From contig CALMGA010000304.1 of assembly GCA_937863205.1 (NCBI GenBank), forward strand, positions 1-6,043: DNA of 6,043 bases, written 5' to 3'. Below the pieces are notes generated by a model, which was not told the origin of the DNA, ran no database searches, and saw only the letters and a program-made list of their open reading frames with translations. This stretch comes from an uncultured Beijerinckiaceae bacterium (GTDB taxonomy: Bacteria > Pseudomonadota > Alphaproteobacteria > Rhizobiales > Beijerinckiaceae). The translations under genes and the position numbers were made by a program. Numbering within the stretch: position 1 is the stretch's first letter; each line of letters starts with the position of its first letter. Positions 1-6,043 of the stretch are shown piece by piece.

Positions 1-1
1 G

Positions 2-631
2 ATCTACGAGCAGGCGCCCTAGCGCGCCTGGGAGCGTTTCCGGTCGCGGGCGCGCAAGCCGCGCGACCTCGCCGTGCTGATGGAGGTCGCGGCCTGGCGC
101 GAGGCGGAGGCGCAGGGCCGCGACGTGCCGCGCTCGCGCATCCTCAAGGTGGACGTGATGATCGAGATCGCGCTGGCCGCGCCGCGCTCGGCCGAGGCGC
201 TCGGCGAGCTTCGCGCCGTGCCCAAGGGCATGGAGCGCCCGCGCGCCGGCATCGACATCCTCGCCGCGGTGGAGCGTGGTCTCGCCCGCGACCCGAAGAC
301 GCTGCCGCGCATCGAGCGCGACCGGCGCGGCGGCGGCGGCTCCGCCACGGTGGAGCTGCTGAAGGTGCTGCTGCGCCAAGTCAGCGAGGCGCAGGGCGTC
401 GCCGCCAAGATGATCGCCACAGTCGACGACCTCGAAGCGATCGTCAGCGACGATCGCGCCGACGTCGGCGCGCTGAAGGGCTGGCGGCGCGAGCTGTTCG
501 GCGCCCGCGCGCTGCAGCTGAAACACGGCCGCCTCGCCCTGACGGTGGAGCGCGGCAAGGTGGTCGCGCTGGAATGGCAGGAGCACGAGGGGGCGCCGGA
601 CGATGCCCCCGCGGAGGCCGTCGCCGAATGA
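2..631 (+). pseudogene. rnd: Ribonuclease D, C-terminal part, with an in-frame stop codon (pseudogene or base error)
   Basis: RNase D is a cytoplasmic 3'-5' exoribonuclease that trims tRNA precursors and other structured RNAs. Its DEDD nuclease domain would lie before the window; what is visible is the HRDC (RNA-binding) region and the family's C-terminus. The frame reads IYEQAP, then TAG at 20-22, then [19 protein letters not shown] and 183 more residues to TGA at 629-631. Recognisable family stretches are [37 protein letters not shown] and GWRRELFG near the end. Homologues I recall have an acidic residue where the TAG lies, so a single GAG-to-TAG change would explain it; the rest of the frame is intact. 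Downstream restarts at GTG 74 or ATG 80 have no visible Shine-Dalgarno sequence. The gene ends 3 bases from the convergent ppx stop. Family identity is good; whether the stop is biological or a base-call error cannot be told from the sequence. Confidence 0.8.
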
Positions 632-634
632 GGA

Positions 635-2149
635 TCACTCCTCGAGCGTGACGGCGAAATCGCGCCCGACGAGCTTCGCCAGCGCCTTCATCCTCCCGTC
701 GAGCCGCTCGCCGGCGAGCGCGGCGTAAGGCCGGGCGAGCACCAGGCCGACACGCGTCTTCGAGGCTTGCAGCCTCGTTCGGCCGAGGACGCCGGGCATG
801 CCGCCGGCGAGCACCGAGGCGACGCGCAGGCAGGCGCCGACGATCTGCGCCCGCTCGATCATTGCCGGCGGCATCAGCGCCTGCAGCGGCTGCGTCGCGG
901 CCTCGTCCAGGCCGACGTAGCGCAGCGTCGCGGCCAGCGACAGGAAGGCGCGGCCGGCGTGGTCGACGCCGGGCAGGATGGCGGAGGACACCAGGTTGAA
1001 GCTCTGCACGCCGCGGTAGTCGGGGTGGGCGCGCCAGTTCACCTCCGAGAGGTAGCAGGCGGCGTCGCGCAACCTGCGGTCGGCGCGCGGTTCAGGAAGC
1101 CCGAGCGAGGCGACGAAGGTCGAGAGCCAGGCGATCAGCTCATCGGCGTAGTCCGGCGAGCGGGCGAGCAGGCGGTTGAGCTTGGCGCTGGCGGCGAGCA
1201 GGGGATCGGTGTCGCGGGTCGCCGGATCGAGCGCCTCGTAGAGCAGGCCCTCGCGCACCCCGTAGGTGGAGATCACGATCTCGCTGGGCTTGGCGCGGCG
1301 GATCAGCTCGTCGAGGACCACGGCGCCGTAGGCGAGCAGCGGACGGCGGGCGGCGTTGACCGAGGCGACGGCGACGAGGCTGTTCGCATCCGTGCGCTCG
1401 ATGAGGGAGGCCAGCTCGGCCGCCTCCCTCGCCGGGATGGCGTAGCCGTGCATCACCATCAGGGGATAACCGCGCTGCCCCATGTGCAGCTTGGCGATCG
1501 AGCGCCAGGTGCCGCCCACGGCGAAGAAGGTGCGGCCGGCGAGCGCATCGAGCGCGTCGCAGCGCGCGAGGGCGTCGCGCACGATCCTCGCCGCCGCCTT
1601 CCGCGCCTGCTTGGAGGCGTCCATCAGCGCGAGGCCGCCGAGCGGCAGGCTGACGCCCACCCCGGTCCGGCCCTGGCGGATGTCGATGATCTCCAGCGAT
1701 CCGCCGCCGAGGTCGCCGACGACGCCGTCGGGCTCGGCGACCCCGGCGATGACCCCGTAGGCCGAGAGCTGCGCCTCGCGCGGACCCGAAAGCAGCGTGA
1801 TCGCGGTGCCGCCGAGCGCCTCGCCGGCGGCGGCGAGGAATTCGGACCCGTTGCTGGCATCGCGCGCCGCGGCGGTGGCGATCACGCGCACGTCGGCGAC
1901 GCCCATGATCGCGGTCAGTGCGCGGAAGCGCCGCAACGCGGCGAGGGCGCGCTCGACGCCGCCCCGGGGCAGCTTGCCGGTGGAGACGACGCCGTGCCCG
2001 AGGCCGCACAGCACCTTTTCGTTGAAGGCCGGCGTCGGCGAGCGGTCGAGGCCGTCGAAGACGACGAGCCGGACCGAGTTCGACCCGATGTCGATGATGG
2101 CGACCGGGTTCGGGGCTCCCGCTGGTGCCGGGCGGGCGGCCGGCGGCAT
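635..2149 (-). CDS. ppx: Exopolyphosphatase (Ppx/GppA family)
   Basis: The 504-residue protein removes terminal phosphates from polyphosphate in the cytoplasm; members of the family may also hydrolyse pppGpp. It shows the actin-like ASKHA fold signatures: phosphate-binding loop IIDIGSNSVRLVVF (18-31), SGPREAQLSAYGV with the likely catalytic Glu125, and the second loop VGDLGGGSLEI (144-154). VGGTWRSIAKLH (211-222) and STYGVREGLLYEAL (294-307) are also typical. The rest, from about 320, is the helical HD-like C-terminal region of the long Ppx form, including ACYLSEVNWRAHPDYRG (364-380). I chose ATG at 2149. A TTG at 2158 would add three residues (MST), but neither start has a convincing Shine-Dalgarno sequence, and an in-frame stop at 2177-2179 limits further extension. 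It follows ppk by 44 bases on the same strand, so it is probably translated from the ppk mRNA. Its 3' end meets rnd with a 3-base gap and no visible intrinsic terminator. Confidence 0.95.
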   Translation of the reverse strand: MPPAARPAPAGAPNPVAIIDIGSNSVRLVVFDGLDRSPTPAFNEKVLCGLGHGVVSTGKLPRGGVERALAALRRFRALTAIMGVADVRVIATAAARDASNGSEFLAAAGEALGGTAITLLSGPREAQLSAYGVIAGVAEPDGVVGDLGGGSLEIIDIRQGRTGVGVSLPLGGLALMDASKQARKAAARIVRDALARCDALDALAGRTFFAVGGTWRSIAKLHMGQRGYPLMVMHGYAIPAREAAELASLIERTDANSLVAVASVNAARRPLLAYGAVVLDELIRRAKPSEIVISTYGVREGLLYEALDPATRDTDPLLAASAKLNRLLARSPDYADELIAWLSTFVASLGLPEPRADRRLRDAACYLSEVNWRAHPDYRGVQSFNLVSSAILPGVDHAGRAFLSLAATLRYVGLDEAATQPLQALMPPAMIERAQIVGACLRVASVLAGGMPGVLGRTRLQASKTRVGLVLARPYAALAGERLDGRMKALAKLVGRDFAVTLEE

Positions 2150-2193
2150 CGTGCTCAACGGTTTGTCATCAGGAGTTCACCATCAACGACTCG

Positions 2194-4428
2194 TCATCGA
2201 TTCATCTGGCGCTTGGACAGGATGCGCGGCGAGGACTCCTTCAGGCTCTTGCCGCGCCCGCTCAAGGACGGGTTGGTCATGAAGTAGGAGTGCGCGTTGA
2301 ACGGCTCCTCCCCTTCGCGGGCCTCGACGCGTCGCGAGTTGCCGTCGGGCAGCACCCGATAGGATTGCTGGTTGTCGAGCAGGTTGGCGACCATGATCTG
2401 ATCAAGCACCTGCTCGTGCACCGTCTTGTTGAGCACGGGCAGCATCACCTCGACGCGGCGGTCGAGGTTGCGCGGCATCAGGTCGGCCGAGGAGATGTAG
2501 ACGAGCGCCTTGTGGTGCGGCAAAGCGCGGCCATTGCCGAAGCAGTAGATGCGGGCGTGCTCCAGGAAGCGCCCGATGATCGACTTGACGCGGATGTTGT
2601 CGCTCAAGCCGGCGACGCCGGGACGCAGGCAGCAGATGCCGCGCACCACGCAATCGATCTGCACGCCGACCTGGCTCGCGCGGTAGAGCGCATCGATGAT
2701 GCCGGGATCGACGAGCGAGTTGCACTTGAGCCAGACGGAGGCCGAGGCGCCGGCTCTGGCGAAGTCCATCTCGGCTTCGAGATGGTCGAGAAAGCGCTGG
2801 CGCAGCGTGACCGGCGAGATGGAGAGGCGTTCCAGTCCGTCCGGCTCGGCGGTGCCGGTGATGAAGTTGAACACCCGACCGACGTCGCGCGCGATCGCCG
2901 GATCGGCGGTGAAGAACGAGACGTCGGTATAAATCTTCGCCGTCGTCGGATGGTAGTTGCCGGTTCCGATATGGCAGTAGCTGATGAGGTTCGCCCCCTC
3001 GCGACGGACCACCATCGACAGCTTGCCGTGGGTCTTCAGCTCGATGAAGCCGAAGACCACCTGGGCGCCGGCGCGTTCGAGGTCGCGTGCCCAGCGGATG
3101 TTCGCCTCCTCGTCGAAGCGGGCCTTCAGCTCGACCAGCGCCGTCACCGACTTGCCGGCCTCCGCCGCCTCAACGAGCGCGCGCACGATCGGCGAGTCCG
3201 ACGAGGTGCGATAGAGCGTCTGCTTGATGGCGACGACGTTGGGATCGCGCGCCGCCTGGTTGAGGTACTGCACCACCACGTCGAAGGACTCGTAGGGGTG
3301 GTGGACGACGAGGTCCTTCTGCCGGATGGCGAGGAAGCAGTCGCCGCCGTTGTCGCGCACGCGCTCGGGAAAGCGCGGCGTGTAGGGCTTGAACTTGAGG
3401 TCAGGCCGGTCGAGGTCGACGATCTCGGACAGCTCGTTCAACGCGAGCATGCCGTCGAGCACGAAGGTCTCGTCAGGGACGACGCCGATCTCGTCGGTGA
3501 CGAAGGCCCGCAGGTCCGCCGGCATCAGGCTGTCGTATTCGAGCCGGATCACCGAGCCGCGCCGCCGCCGCTTCAACGCGGACTCGAACAGCAGCACGAG
3601 ATCCTCCGCCTCCTCCTCGATCTCGAGGTCGGAATCGCGGATGACGCGGAAGGCGCCGGAGCCGACGAGGTCGTACCCTGGGAAGAGGGCCGGCGTGAAC
3701 AGGCCGACCAGCGTTTCCAGCGAGACCAGGCGGATCGGCCCGCCGTCCTGCTGCGGCAGATGGACGAAGCGGGCGCTCTTCGCCGGAAGGCGGATCAGCG
3801 CCTTCAGCTTCTTGCGGTCGCGCGGGCGGTTCAGCTCCAGCGCGATCGAGAAGCCGAAATTGGGGATGAAGGGGAAGGGATGGGCCGGGTCGATCGCCAG
3901 CGGCGTCAGCAGCGGGAAGACGTGCGCGGTGAAGTGCGCCTCCAGCCAGCGCCGGTCTTCGTCGCCGAGGTCGGGCGGATCGACGAGCCTGATGCCGACG
4001 GCGGTGATCTCCTCGCGCAACTCGCGCCAACGGCGCTGCTGCTCGGCCGCGAGCTGGGCCACGCCCTCGCGGATGCAGGCGAGCTGCTCGGCCGGGGTCA
4101 AACCATCCTCGGAGGGCGTGGTGAAGCCCCGCCGCACCTGCCCGCGCAGGCCGGCGACGCGCACCATGAAGAACTCGTCGAGGTTGTTGGCCGATATCGA
4201 CAGGAAACGCAGCTGCTCCAGCAAAGGGTGGTTGCGGTTCGAAGCCTCCTGCAGGACGCGCCGGTTGAACTCCAGCCACGACAGTTCACGGTTGATGAAT
4301 CTCTGGGCGGAGCAGGCGAGGTCGCGGGCGGTCCGGGTCGGAGCGGCGAAGCGGTCGAGCGACAGGTCCGCCGCCAACACCGCACCCTGATCGTTCAGCG
4401 CATGCTCGCTCGACCCATCCTCGCTCAT
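2194..4428 (-). CDS. ppk: Polyphosphate kinase 1
   Basis: The 744-residue protein reversibly transfers the gamma-phosphate of ATP to inorganic polyphosphate, through a phosphohistidine intermediate. All PPK1 domains are present. The N domain has [19 protein letters not shown] (44-62) and [21 protein letters not shown] (76-96). A head domain follows at about 150-340, then two phospholipase-D-like C domains. His467 in [11 protein letters not shown] matches the E. coli phosphorylated His435. His624 in FLEHARIY matches His592, with the same 157-residue spacing. Arg407 (TLYRTSSDS) and Arg437 (ELKARFDE) fall at the same +32 offset as the E. coli metal-binding Arg375 and Arg405. The second C domain ends with [16 protein letters not shown] (646-661). 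The length is slightly above that of E. coli (688) and normal for rhizobia. I chose ATG 4428, which has AGGAG 10 bases upstream. The longer frame to TTG 4497 adds 23 Arg-rich residues unlike the family. It is first in an operon with ppx. Confidence 0.97.
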   Translation of the reverse strand: MSEDGSSEHALNDQGAVLAADLSLDRFAAPTRTARDLACSAQRFINRELSWLEFNRRVLQEASNRNHPLLEQLRFLSISANNLDEFFMVRVAGLRGQVRRGFTTPSEDGLTPAEQLACIREGVAQLAAEQQRRWRELREEITAVGIRLVDPPDLGDEDRRWLEAHFTAHVFPLLTPLAIDPAHPFPFIPNFGFSIALELNRPRDRKKLKALIRLPAKSARFVHLPQQDGGPIRLVSLETLVGLFTPALFPGYDLVGSGAFRVIRDSDLEIEEEAEDLVLLFESALKRRRRGSVIRLEYDSLMPADLRAFVTDEIGVVPDETFVLDGMLALNELSEIVDLDRPDLKFKPYTPRFPERVRDNGGDCFLAIRQKDLVVHHPYESFDVVVQYLNQAARDPNVVAIKQTLYRTSSDSPIVRALVEAAEAGKSVTALVELKARFDEEANIRWARDLERAGAQVVFGFIELKTHGKLSMVVRREGANLISYCHIGTGNYHPTTAKIYTDVSFFTADPAIARDVGRVFNFITGTAEPDGLERLSISPVTLRQRFLDHLEAEMDFARAGASASVWLKCNSLVDPGIIDALYRASQVGVQIDCVVRGICCLRPGVAGLSDNIRVKSIIGRFLEHARIYCFGNGRALPHHKALVYISSADLMPRNLDRRVEVMLPVLNKTVHEQVLDQIMVANLLDNQQSYRVLPDGNSRRVEAREGEEPFNAHSYFMTNPSLSGRGKSLKESSPRILSKRQMNR

Positions 4429-4438
4429 GCCATCGATT

Positions 4439-4443
4439 CTCCT
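4439..4443 (-). promoter_or_regulatory. Ribosome binding site of ppk, with a two-codon ORF at the start
   Basis: AGGAG (minus strand) lies 10 bases before the ppk ATG at 4428 and only 5 bases before another ATG at 4433. That nearer ATG opens ATG GCA TGA, a Met-Ala ORF whose stop overlaps the ppk start as ATGA. The site supports ATG 4428 over the upstream TTG 4497. The nearer ATG could compete for initiation, or could be chance. Confidence 0.6.
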
Positions 4444-4537
4444 GCCGCCGCGAACCGACGATCTCCGGGGATAGGCCGATCGCGCCCGCGGCAGCAAGCG
4501 CCGACGGCCATCACGGCCGGCAAAATAGGGCGGGGAC

Positions 4538-4575
4538 CCTGATCCGCCTTTTCAGGCAGGCCCGCCTGATCCGCC
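4538..4575. repeat. 11-bp direct repeat with a small dyad between the copies, upstream of ppk
   Basis: CCTGATCCGCC occurs twice without mismatch, at 4538-4548 and 4565-4575, with a 27-base period. Between and overlapping the second copy is a dyad, TCAGGC (4552-4557) and GCCTGA (4564-4569), with loop AGGCCC. The copies start 110 and 137 bases upstream of the ppk ATG. Tandem copies placed this way can be binding sites for a regulator, but no known consensus is recognised. Confidence 0.6.
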
Positions 4576-4586
4576 CATCGGAGGAT

Positions 4587-4610
4587 AAGCCGGCGCCCCG
4601 CCTCCGGCTT
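4587..4610. repeat. 7-bp inverted repeat (possible operator) between ppk and the CBS gene
   Basis: AAGCCGG at 4587-4593 pairs perfectly with CCGGCTT at 4604-4610 across a 10-base GC-rich loop. No T-run follows on either strand, so it does not look like an intrinsic terminator. A 24-base dyad between divergent genes fits an operator, but short GC stems arise easily by chance in such DNA. Confidence 0.4.
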
Positions 4611-4725
4611 GTGCGGCTCCGCGCCGAAGTGCATCCTGCGATGATGAGCACCGGGCCGGTATAGGCACGATAGCAACGGAGCACGGCGCGGAACAAGCGG
4701 CGTCCCGGATCGACAGGCTCCCTTC

Positions 4726-4731
4726 AGGAGG
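4726..4731 (+). promoter_or_regulatory. Ribosome binding site of the CBS-domain gene
   Basis: A full AGGAGG Shine-Dalgarno sequence precedes two adjacent ATG codons. The spacing is 2 bases to ATG 4734 and 5 bases to ATG 4737, which favours the second ATG as the start. Confidence 0.8.
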
Positions 4732-4736
4732 CGATG

Positions 4737-5168
4737 ATGACGATCGCACGAATCCTCGCGCAGAAAGGGCCGCGCGTCGACACGATCGGTCCGGGGCACA
4801 GCCTGCGCGACGCCGTCGACGCGCTTGCGGCCAAGCACATCGGCGCCCTCGTCGTCACCGGCGAAGGAGGCACGCTCGTCGGCATCATCTCGGAGCGCGA
4901 CATCGTCAGGGCGATCGCCACGCGGGGCTGCGACGCCCTCGACGATCAGGTGTCCACCTACATGACCAGCGACGTCGTCACCGCAGCGGAAGGCGACGAC
5001 GTGATCGCAGCCGTGCAGCGCATGTCGCAGGGCCGCTTCCGCCACCTGCCGGTGACCGCAGAGGGACGCCTCGTCGGGATCATCTCCACGGGCGATGCCG
5101 TCAAGTACAGGCTCGAGCAGATGGAGCAGGAGCATACGGCACTGCGCGAGTACATCGCCGCGGGTTGA
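4737..5168 (+). CDS. Stand-alone two-CBS-domain protein
   Basis: This 143-residue soluble protein is almost entirely a Bateman module, two CBS domains that fold together and usually bind an adenine nucleotide such as AMP, ATP or SAM. CBS1 spans about 6-60 and ends with VGIISERDIVRAI (48-60). CBS2 spans about 76-128 and ends with VGIISTGDAVKYRL (113-126). The alphaproteobacterial hallmarks QGRFRHLPV (98-106) and the C-terminal HTALREYIA are present. There is no catalytic, membrane or DNA-binding domain, so it probably acts by binding a ligand or a partner protein. The start at ATG 4737 is set by AGGAGG 5 bases upstream; ATG 4734 would add one Met. It is divergent from ppk and convergent with rplI, so it is monocistronic here. 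The family is clear; the ligand and target are unknown. Confidence 0.92.
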   Translation: MTIARILAQKGPRVDTIGPGHSLRDAVDALAAKHIGALVVTGEGGTLVGIISERDIVRAIATRGCDALDDQVSTYMTSDVVTAAEGDDVIAAVQRMSQGRFRHLPVTAEGRLVGIISTGDAVKYRLEQMEQEHTALREYIAAG

Positions 5169-5357
5169 GCGACTCGGCGCCGGCCGGCCGACGCTTCACC
5201 CGCCAAGCCACTCGGCCCGTCACGGCAGCGCGGGGCGCCGTCGAGAAGCCTGGCTGACGCCCGGTGCGAGAGGCGTGCCACGGCGCCCGCTGCGATGCTG
5301 TGACCAGGCGCCCCTCTCGGACGGCTCGCGGGCCGCTGCCGTACCCTGCAGCGAGGC
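5169..5357. other. Convergent spacer between the CBS gene and rplI
   Basis: These 189 bases separate two converging genes and should contain both transcription ends. I see no coding region and no hairpin followed by a T-run on either strand, so termination here may be Rho-dependent. The notable structure is the imperfect inverted repeat at 5225-5293, listed separately. A GGCCGGCC palindrome lies near the CBS stop. Confidence 0.6.
5225..5293. repeat. Imperfect 14-bp inverted repeat between the CBS gene and rplI
   Basis: GCAGCG (5225-5230) plus GGCGCCGT (5234-5241) pairs with ACGGCGCC (5280-5287) plus CGCTGC (5288-5293). This gives 14 matched pairs with one 3-base bulge (5231-5233) and a 38-base loop. 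No T-run follows either arm. It could form a shared 3'-end structure for the two converging transcripts, or be the remnant of a small palindromic repeat element. A second pairing, CGAGAGG at 5267-5273 with CCTCTCG at 5313-5319, crosses it. Confidence 0.5.
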
Positions 5358-5912
5358 CTAGCGATCCTCCTCGGCCAGGGCCGCGCCGACCTCCAGACCG
5401 AGGTCATCGATCGTGTCGCGCTCGATCGCGTTGACGTCCTCGCCGCGCGCCTGGCGCTCCGCTTCCTCGGCAGAGCGGGCGACATTGATCGTGACGTTGA
5501 TCCCGACCTCCGGGTGCAGCTGGATCTCGACCGTGTGAAGGCCGAGCGCCTTGATCGGCGTCTTCAGGTTGACCTGGTTGCGGTTGGCCGAGAACCCGCC
5601 AGTGGTGAGGGCCTCGGACACGTCGCGCGTCGACACCGAGCCGTAAAGGAAGCCGCTCTCGCCGGCCTGCCGGATGATGACGAAGCTCCGACCGTCGAGA
5701 CGCTCGCCAACCTGCTCGGCCTCGCCGCGCGCTTCAAGATTGCGGGCCTCGAGTTGCGCCTTCTGGCCCTCGAAGCGCTTCTTGTTGGCCTCGGTGGCGC
5801 GCAGGGCCTTGCCGCCTGGAAGCAGGCAGTTTCGGGCGTAACCGTCGCGCACCCGCACCGTTTCGCCCATCTGGCCGAGCTTGGCGACGCGCTCGAGAAG
5901 GATGACCTGCAT
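5358..5912 (-). CDS. rplI: 50S ribosomal protein L9 (bL9)
   Basis: bL9 binds 23S rRNA near the L1 stalk and helps maintain translational fidelity. The 184-residue protein has the N-terminal rRNA-binding domain (1-50, [19 protein letters not shown], then RDGYARN), a helical linker (about 42-75) and the C-terminal domain (about 75-148, with [18 protein letters not shown] and [13 protein letters not shown]). A charged tail of about 36 residues follows, rich in Asp and Glu; such extensions are common in rhizobial L9, whereas E. coli L9 has 149 residues. Residue 29 is Cys (RNCLLP), where the family normally has Phe or Tyr. Start ATG 5912 is the conserved family start, with AAAGGG (5922-5927) 9 bases upstream. 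The upstream DUF2232 gene ends 18 bases away on the same strand, which indicates co-transcription. Confidence 0.96.
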   Translation of the reverse strand: MQVILLERVAKLGQMGETVRVRDGYARNCLLPGGKALRATEANKKRFEGQKAQLEARNLEARGEAEQVGERLDGRSFVIIRQAGESGFLYGSVSTRDVSEALTTGGFSANRNQVNLKTPIKALGLHTVEIQLHPEVGINVTINVARSAEEAERQARGEDVNAIERDTIDDLGLEVGAALAEEDR

Positions 5913-5930
5913 GGTTGTTGACCCTTTCCG

Positions 5931-6043
5931 TCAGTTTTTGCGGACGACGACCGGCTTCTGCCGGTCGCGGAAGGAGAAGAAGCTGTCGAGCAGTCCGACG
6001 ACGCCCCACAGGAGCAGCGGCCAGGGCGTGATCACGACGAAGG
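5931..6043 (-). CDS. DUF2232 family membrane protein, C-terminal end (partial)
   Basis: The last 36 codons of a gene entering from the right edge are visible, ending with TGA at 5931-5933. They encode a hydrophobic segment, FVVITPWPLLLWGVVGLLDS, followed by the basic tail FRDRQKPVVVRKN. This fits the final transmembrane helix and cytoplasmic tail of a DUF2232 (YybS-like) multi-pass inner-membrane protein. In alphaproteobacteria the DUF2232 gene typically sits between rpsR and rplI, so the position 18 bases before rplI supports the call strongly. Its function is not established. The identification relies on synteny plus the PWPLLLW-GLLD motif, because the fragment is short. Confidence 0.75.
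   Translation of the reverse strand, partial: FVVITPWPLLLWGVVGLLDSFFSFRDRQKPVVVRKN

Larger units (their letters stand above)
4429..4733. promoter_or_regulatory. Divergent intergenic region between ppk and the CBS-domain gene
   Basis: These 305 bases must hold the promoters of both the ppk-ppx operon (leftward) and the CBS gene (rightward). I see no coding region: the open frames crossing it are low-quality and antisense to real genes. No clear sigma-70 -35/-10 pair stands out on either strand. The best -10-like hexamers are TATAGG at 4660-4665 (plus) and TATTTT at about 4523-4528 (minus, inside CCCTATTTTGCC), but neither has a good -35 at 16-18 bases. There is no tandem Pho box; only a single CTGTC half occurs, on the minus strand at 4711-4715. 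The region does contain an 11-bp direct repeat and two dyads, listed separately, which cluster about 110-180 bases upstream of the ppk start. Confidence 0.55.

Noticed and set aside
632..634. Terminator between the convergent rnd and ppx genes
   Set aside because: The stop codons are 3 bases apart, and I saw no hairpin plus T-run in the adjoining gene ends.
767..2287. 506-codon open frame on the plus strand opposite ppx
   Set aside because: It is antisense to a complete Ppx, and its composition (Gly, Ala, Asp, Arg, His) is typical of GC-rich shadows, with no family resemblance.
2125..4542. 805-codon open frame on the plus strand opposite ppk
   Set aside because: It is the antisense shadow of ppk in GC-rich DNA. 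The product is low-complexity, rich in Arg, Glu, Asp, Val and His, with no recognisable domain, while the opposite strand encodes a complete PPK1 with its catalytic residues.
4429..4733. Pho box control of ppk
   Set aside because: Only one CTGTC-like half site is visible, on the minus strand at 4711-4715. No second copy is found at the 11-base spacing expected for a PhoB site.
4425..5135. 236-codon minus-strand open frame crossing the intergenic region and the CBS gene
   Set aside because: It is antisense to the well-supported CBS gene, has no recognisable domain and ends inside the ppk start. Only its last ATG, near 4433, is of possible interest, as the two-codon ORF.
1..6043. A new defence, mobile or other undescribed multi-gene system
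   Set aside because: All genes belong to familiar housekeeping families in expected order. No transposase, integrase, tRNA, CRISPR-like repeat or atypical composition was seen.

Overview
The window looks like chromosomal housekeeping DNA from a high-GC alphaproteobacterium, probably of the order Hyphomicrobiales (Rhizobiales). This rests on GC-rich codon use, the rhizobial style of the RNase D, Ppx, PPK1 and L9 proteins, and two familiar neighbourhoods: rnd facing ppx-ppk, and a DUF2232 membrane protein just upstream of rplI. The family and order assignments come from recall of these families, not from a search.

Layout: (1) 2-631, plus strand, the C-terminal part of ribonuclease D (rnd), whose reading frame contains a TAG at 20-22. 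(2) 635-2149, minus, exopolyphosphatase (ppx). (3) 2194-4428, minus, polyphosphate kinase 1 (ppk), 44 bases upstream of ppx and surely co-transcribed with it. (4) 4429-4733, a 305-base divergent intergenic region with an 11-bp direct repeat and two small dyads. (5) 4737-5168, plus, a stand-alone two-CBS-domain protein. (6) 5169-5357, a convergent spacer with an imperfect inverted repeat. (7) 5358-5912, minus, ribosomal protein L9 (rplI). (8) 5931-6043, minus, the last 36 residues of a DUF2232 membrane protein that precedes rplI in its operon.

Together, ppk and ppx form a polyphosphate cycle: PPK1 builds polyP from ATP, and Ppx releases phosphate from the chain end. The CBS protein is transcribed divergently from ppk and could sense adenine nucleotides, but a functional link is only a guess. 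The rplI block belongs to the ribosomal rpsF-rpsR-DUF2232-rplI cluster.

I found no mobile element, CRISPR array, RNA gene, phage gene or defence system, and nothing that looks like a new multi-gene system. The points worth checking are the in-frame stop in rnd, a Cys at a normally aromatic RNA-binding position in L9, the repeat and dyad cluster upstream of ppk, a two-codon ORF overlapping the ppk start, and the inverted repeat between the CBS gene and rplI.
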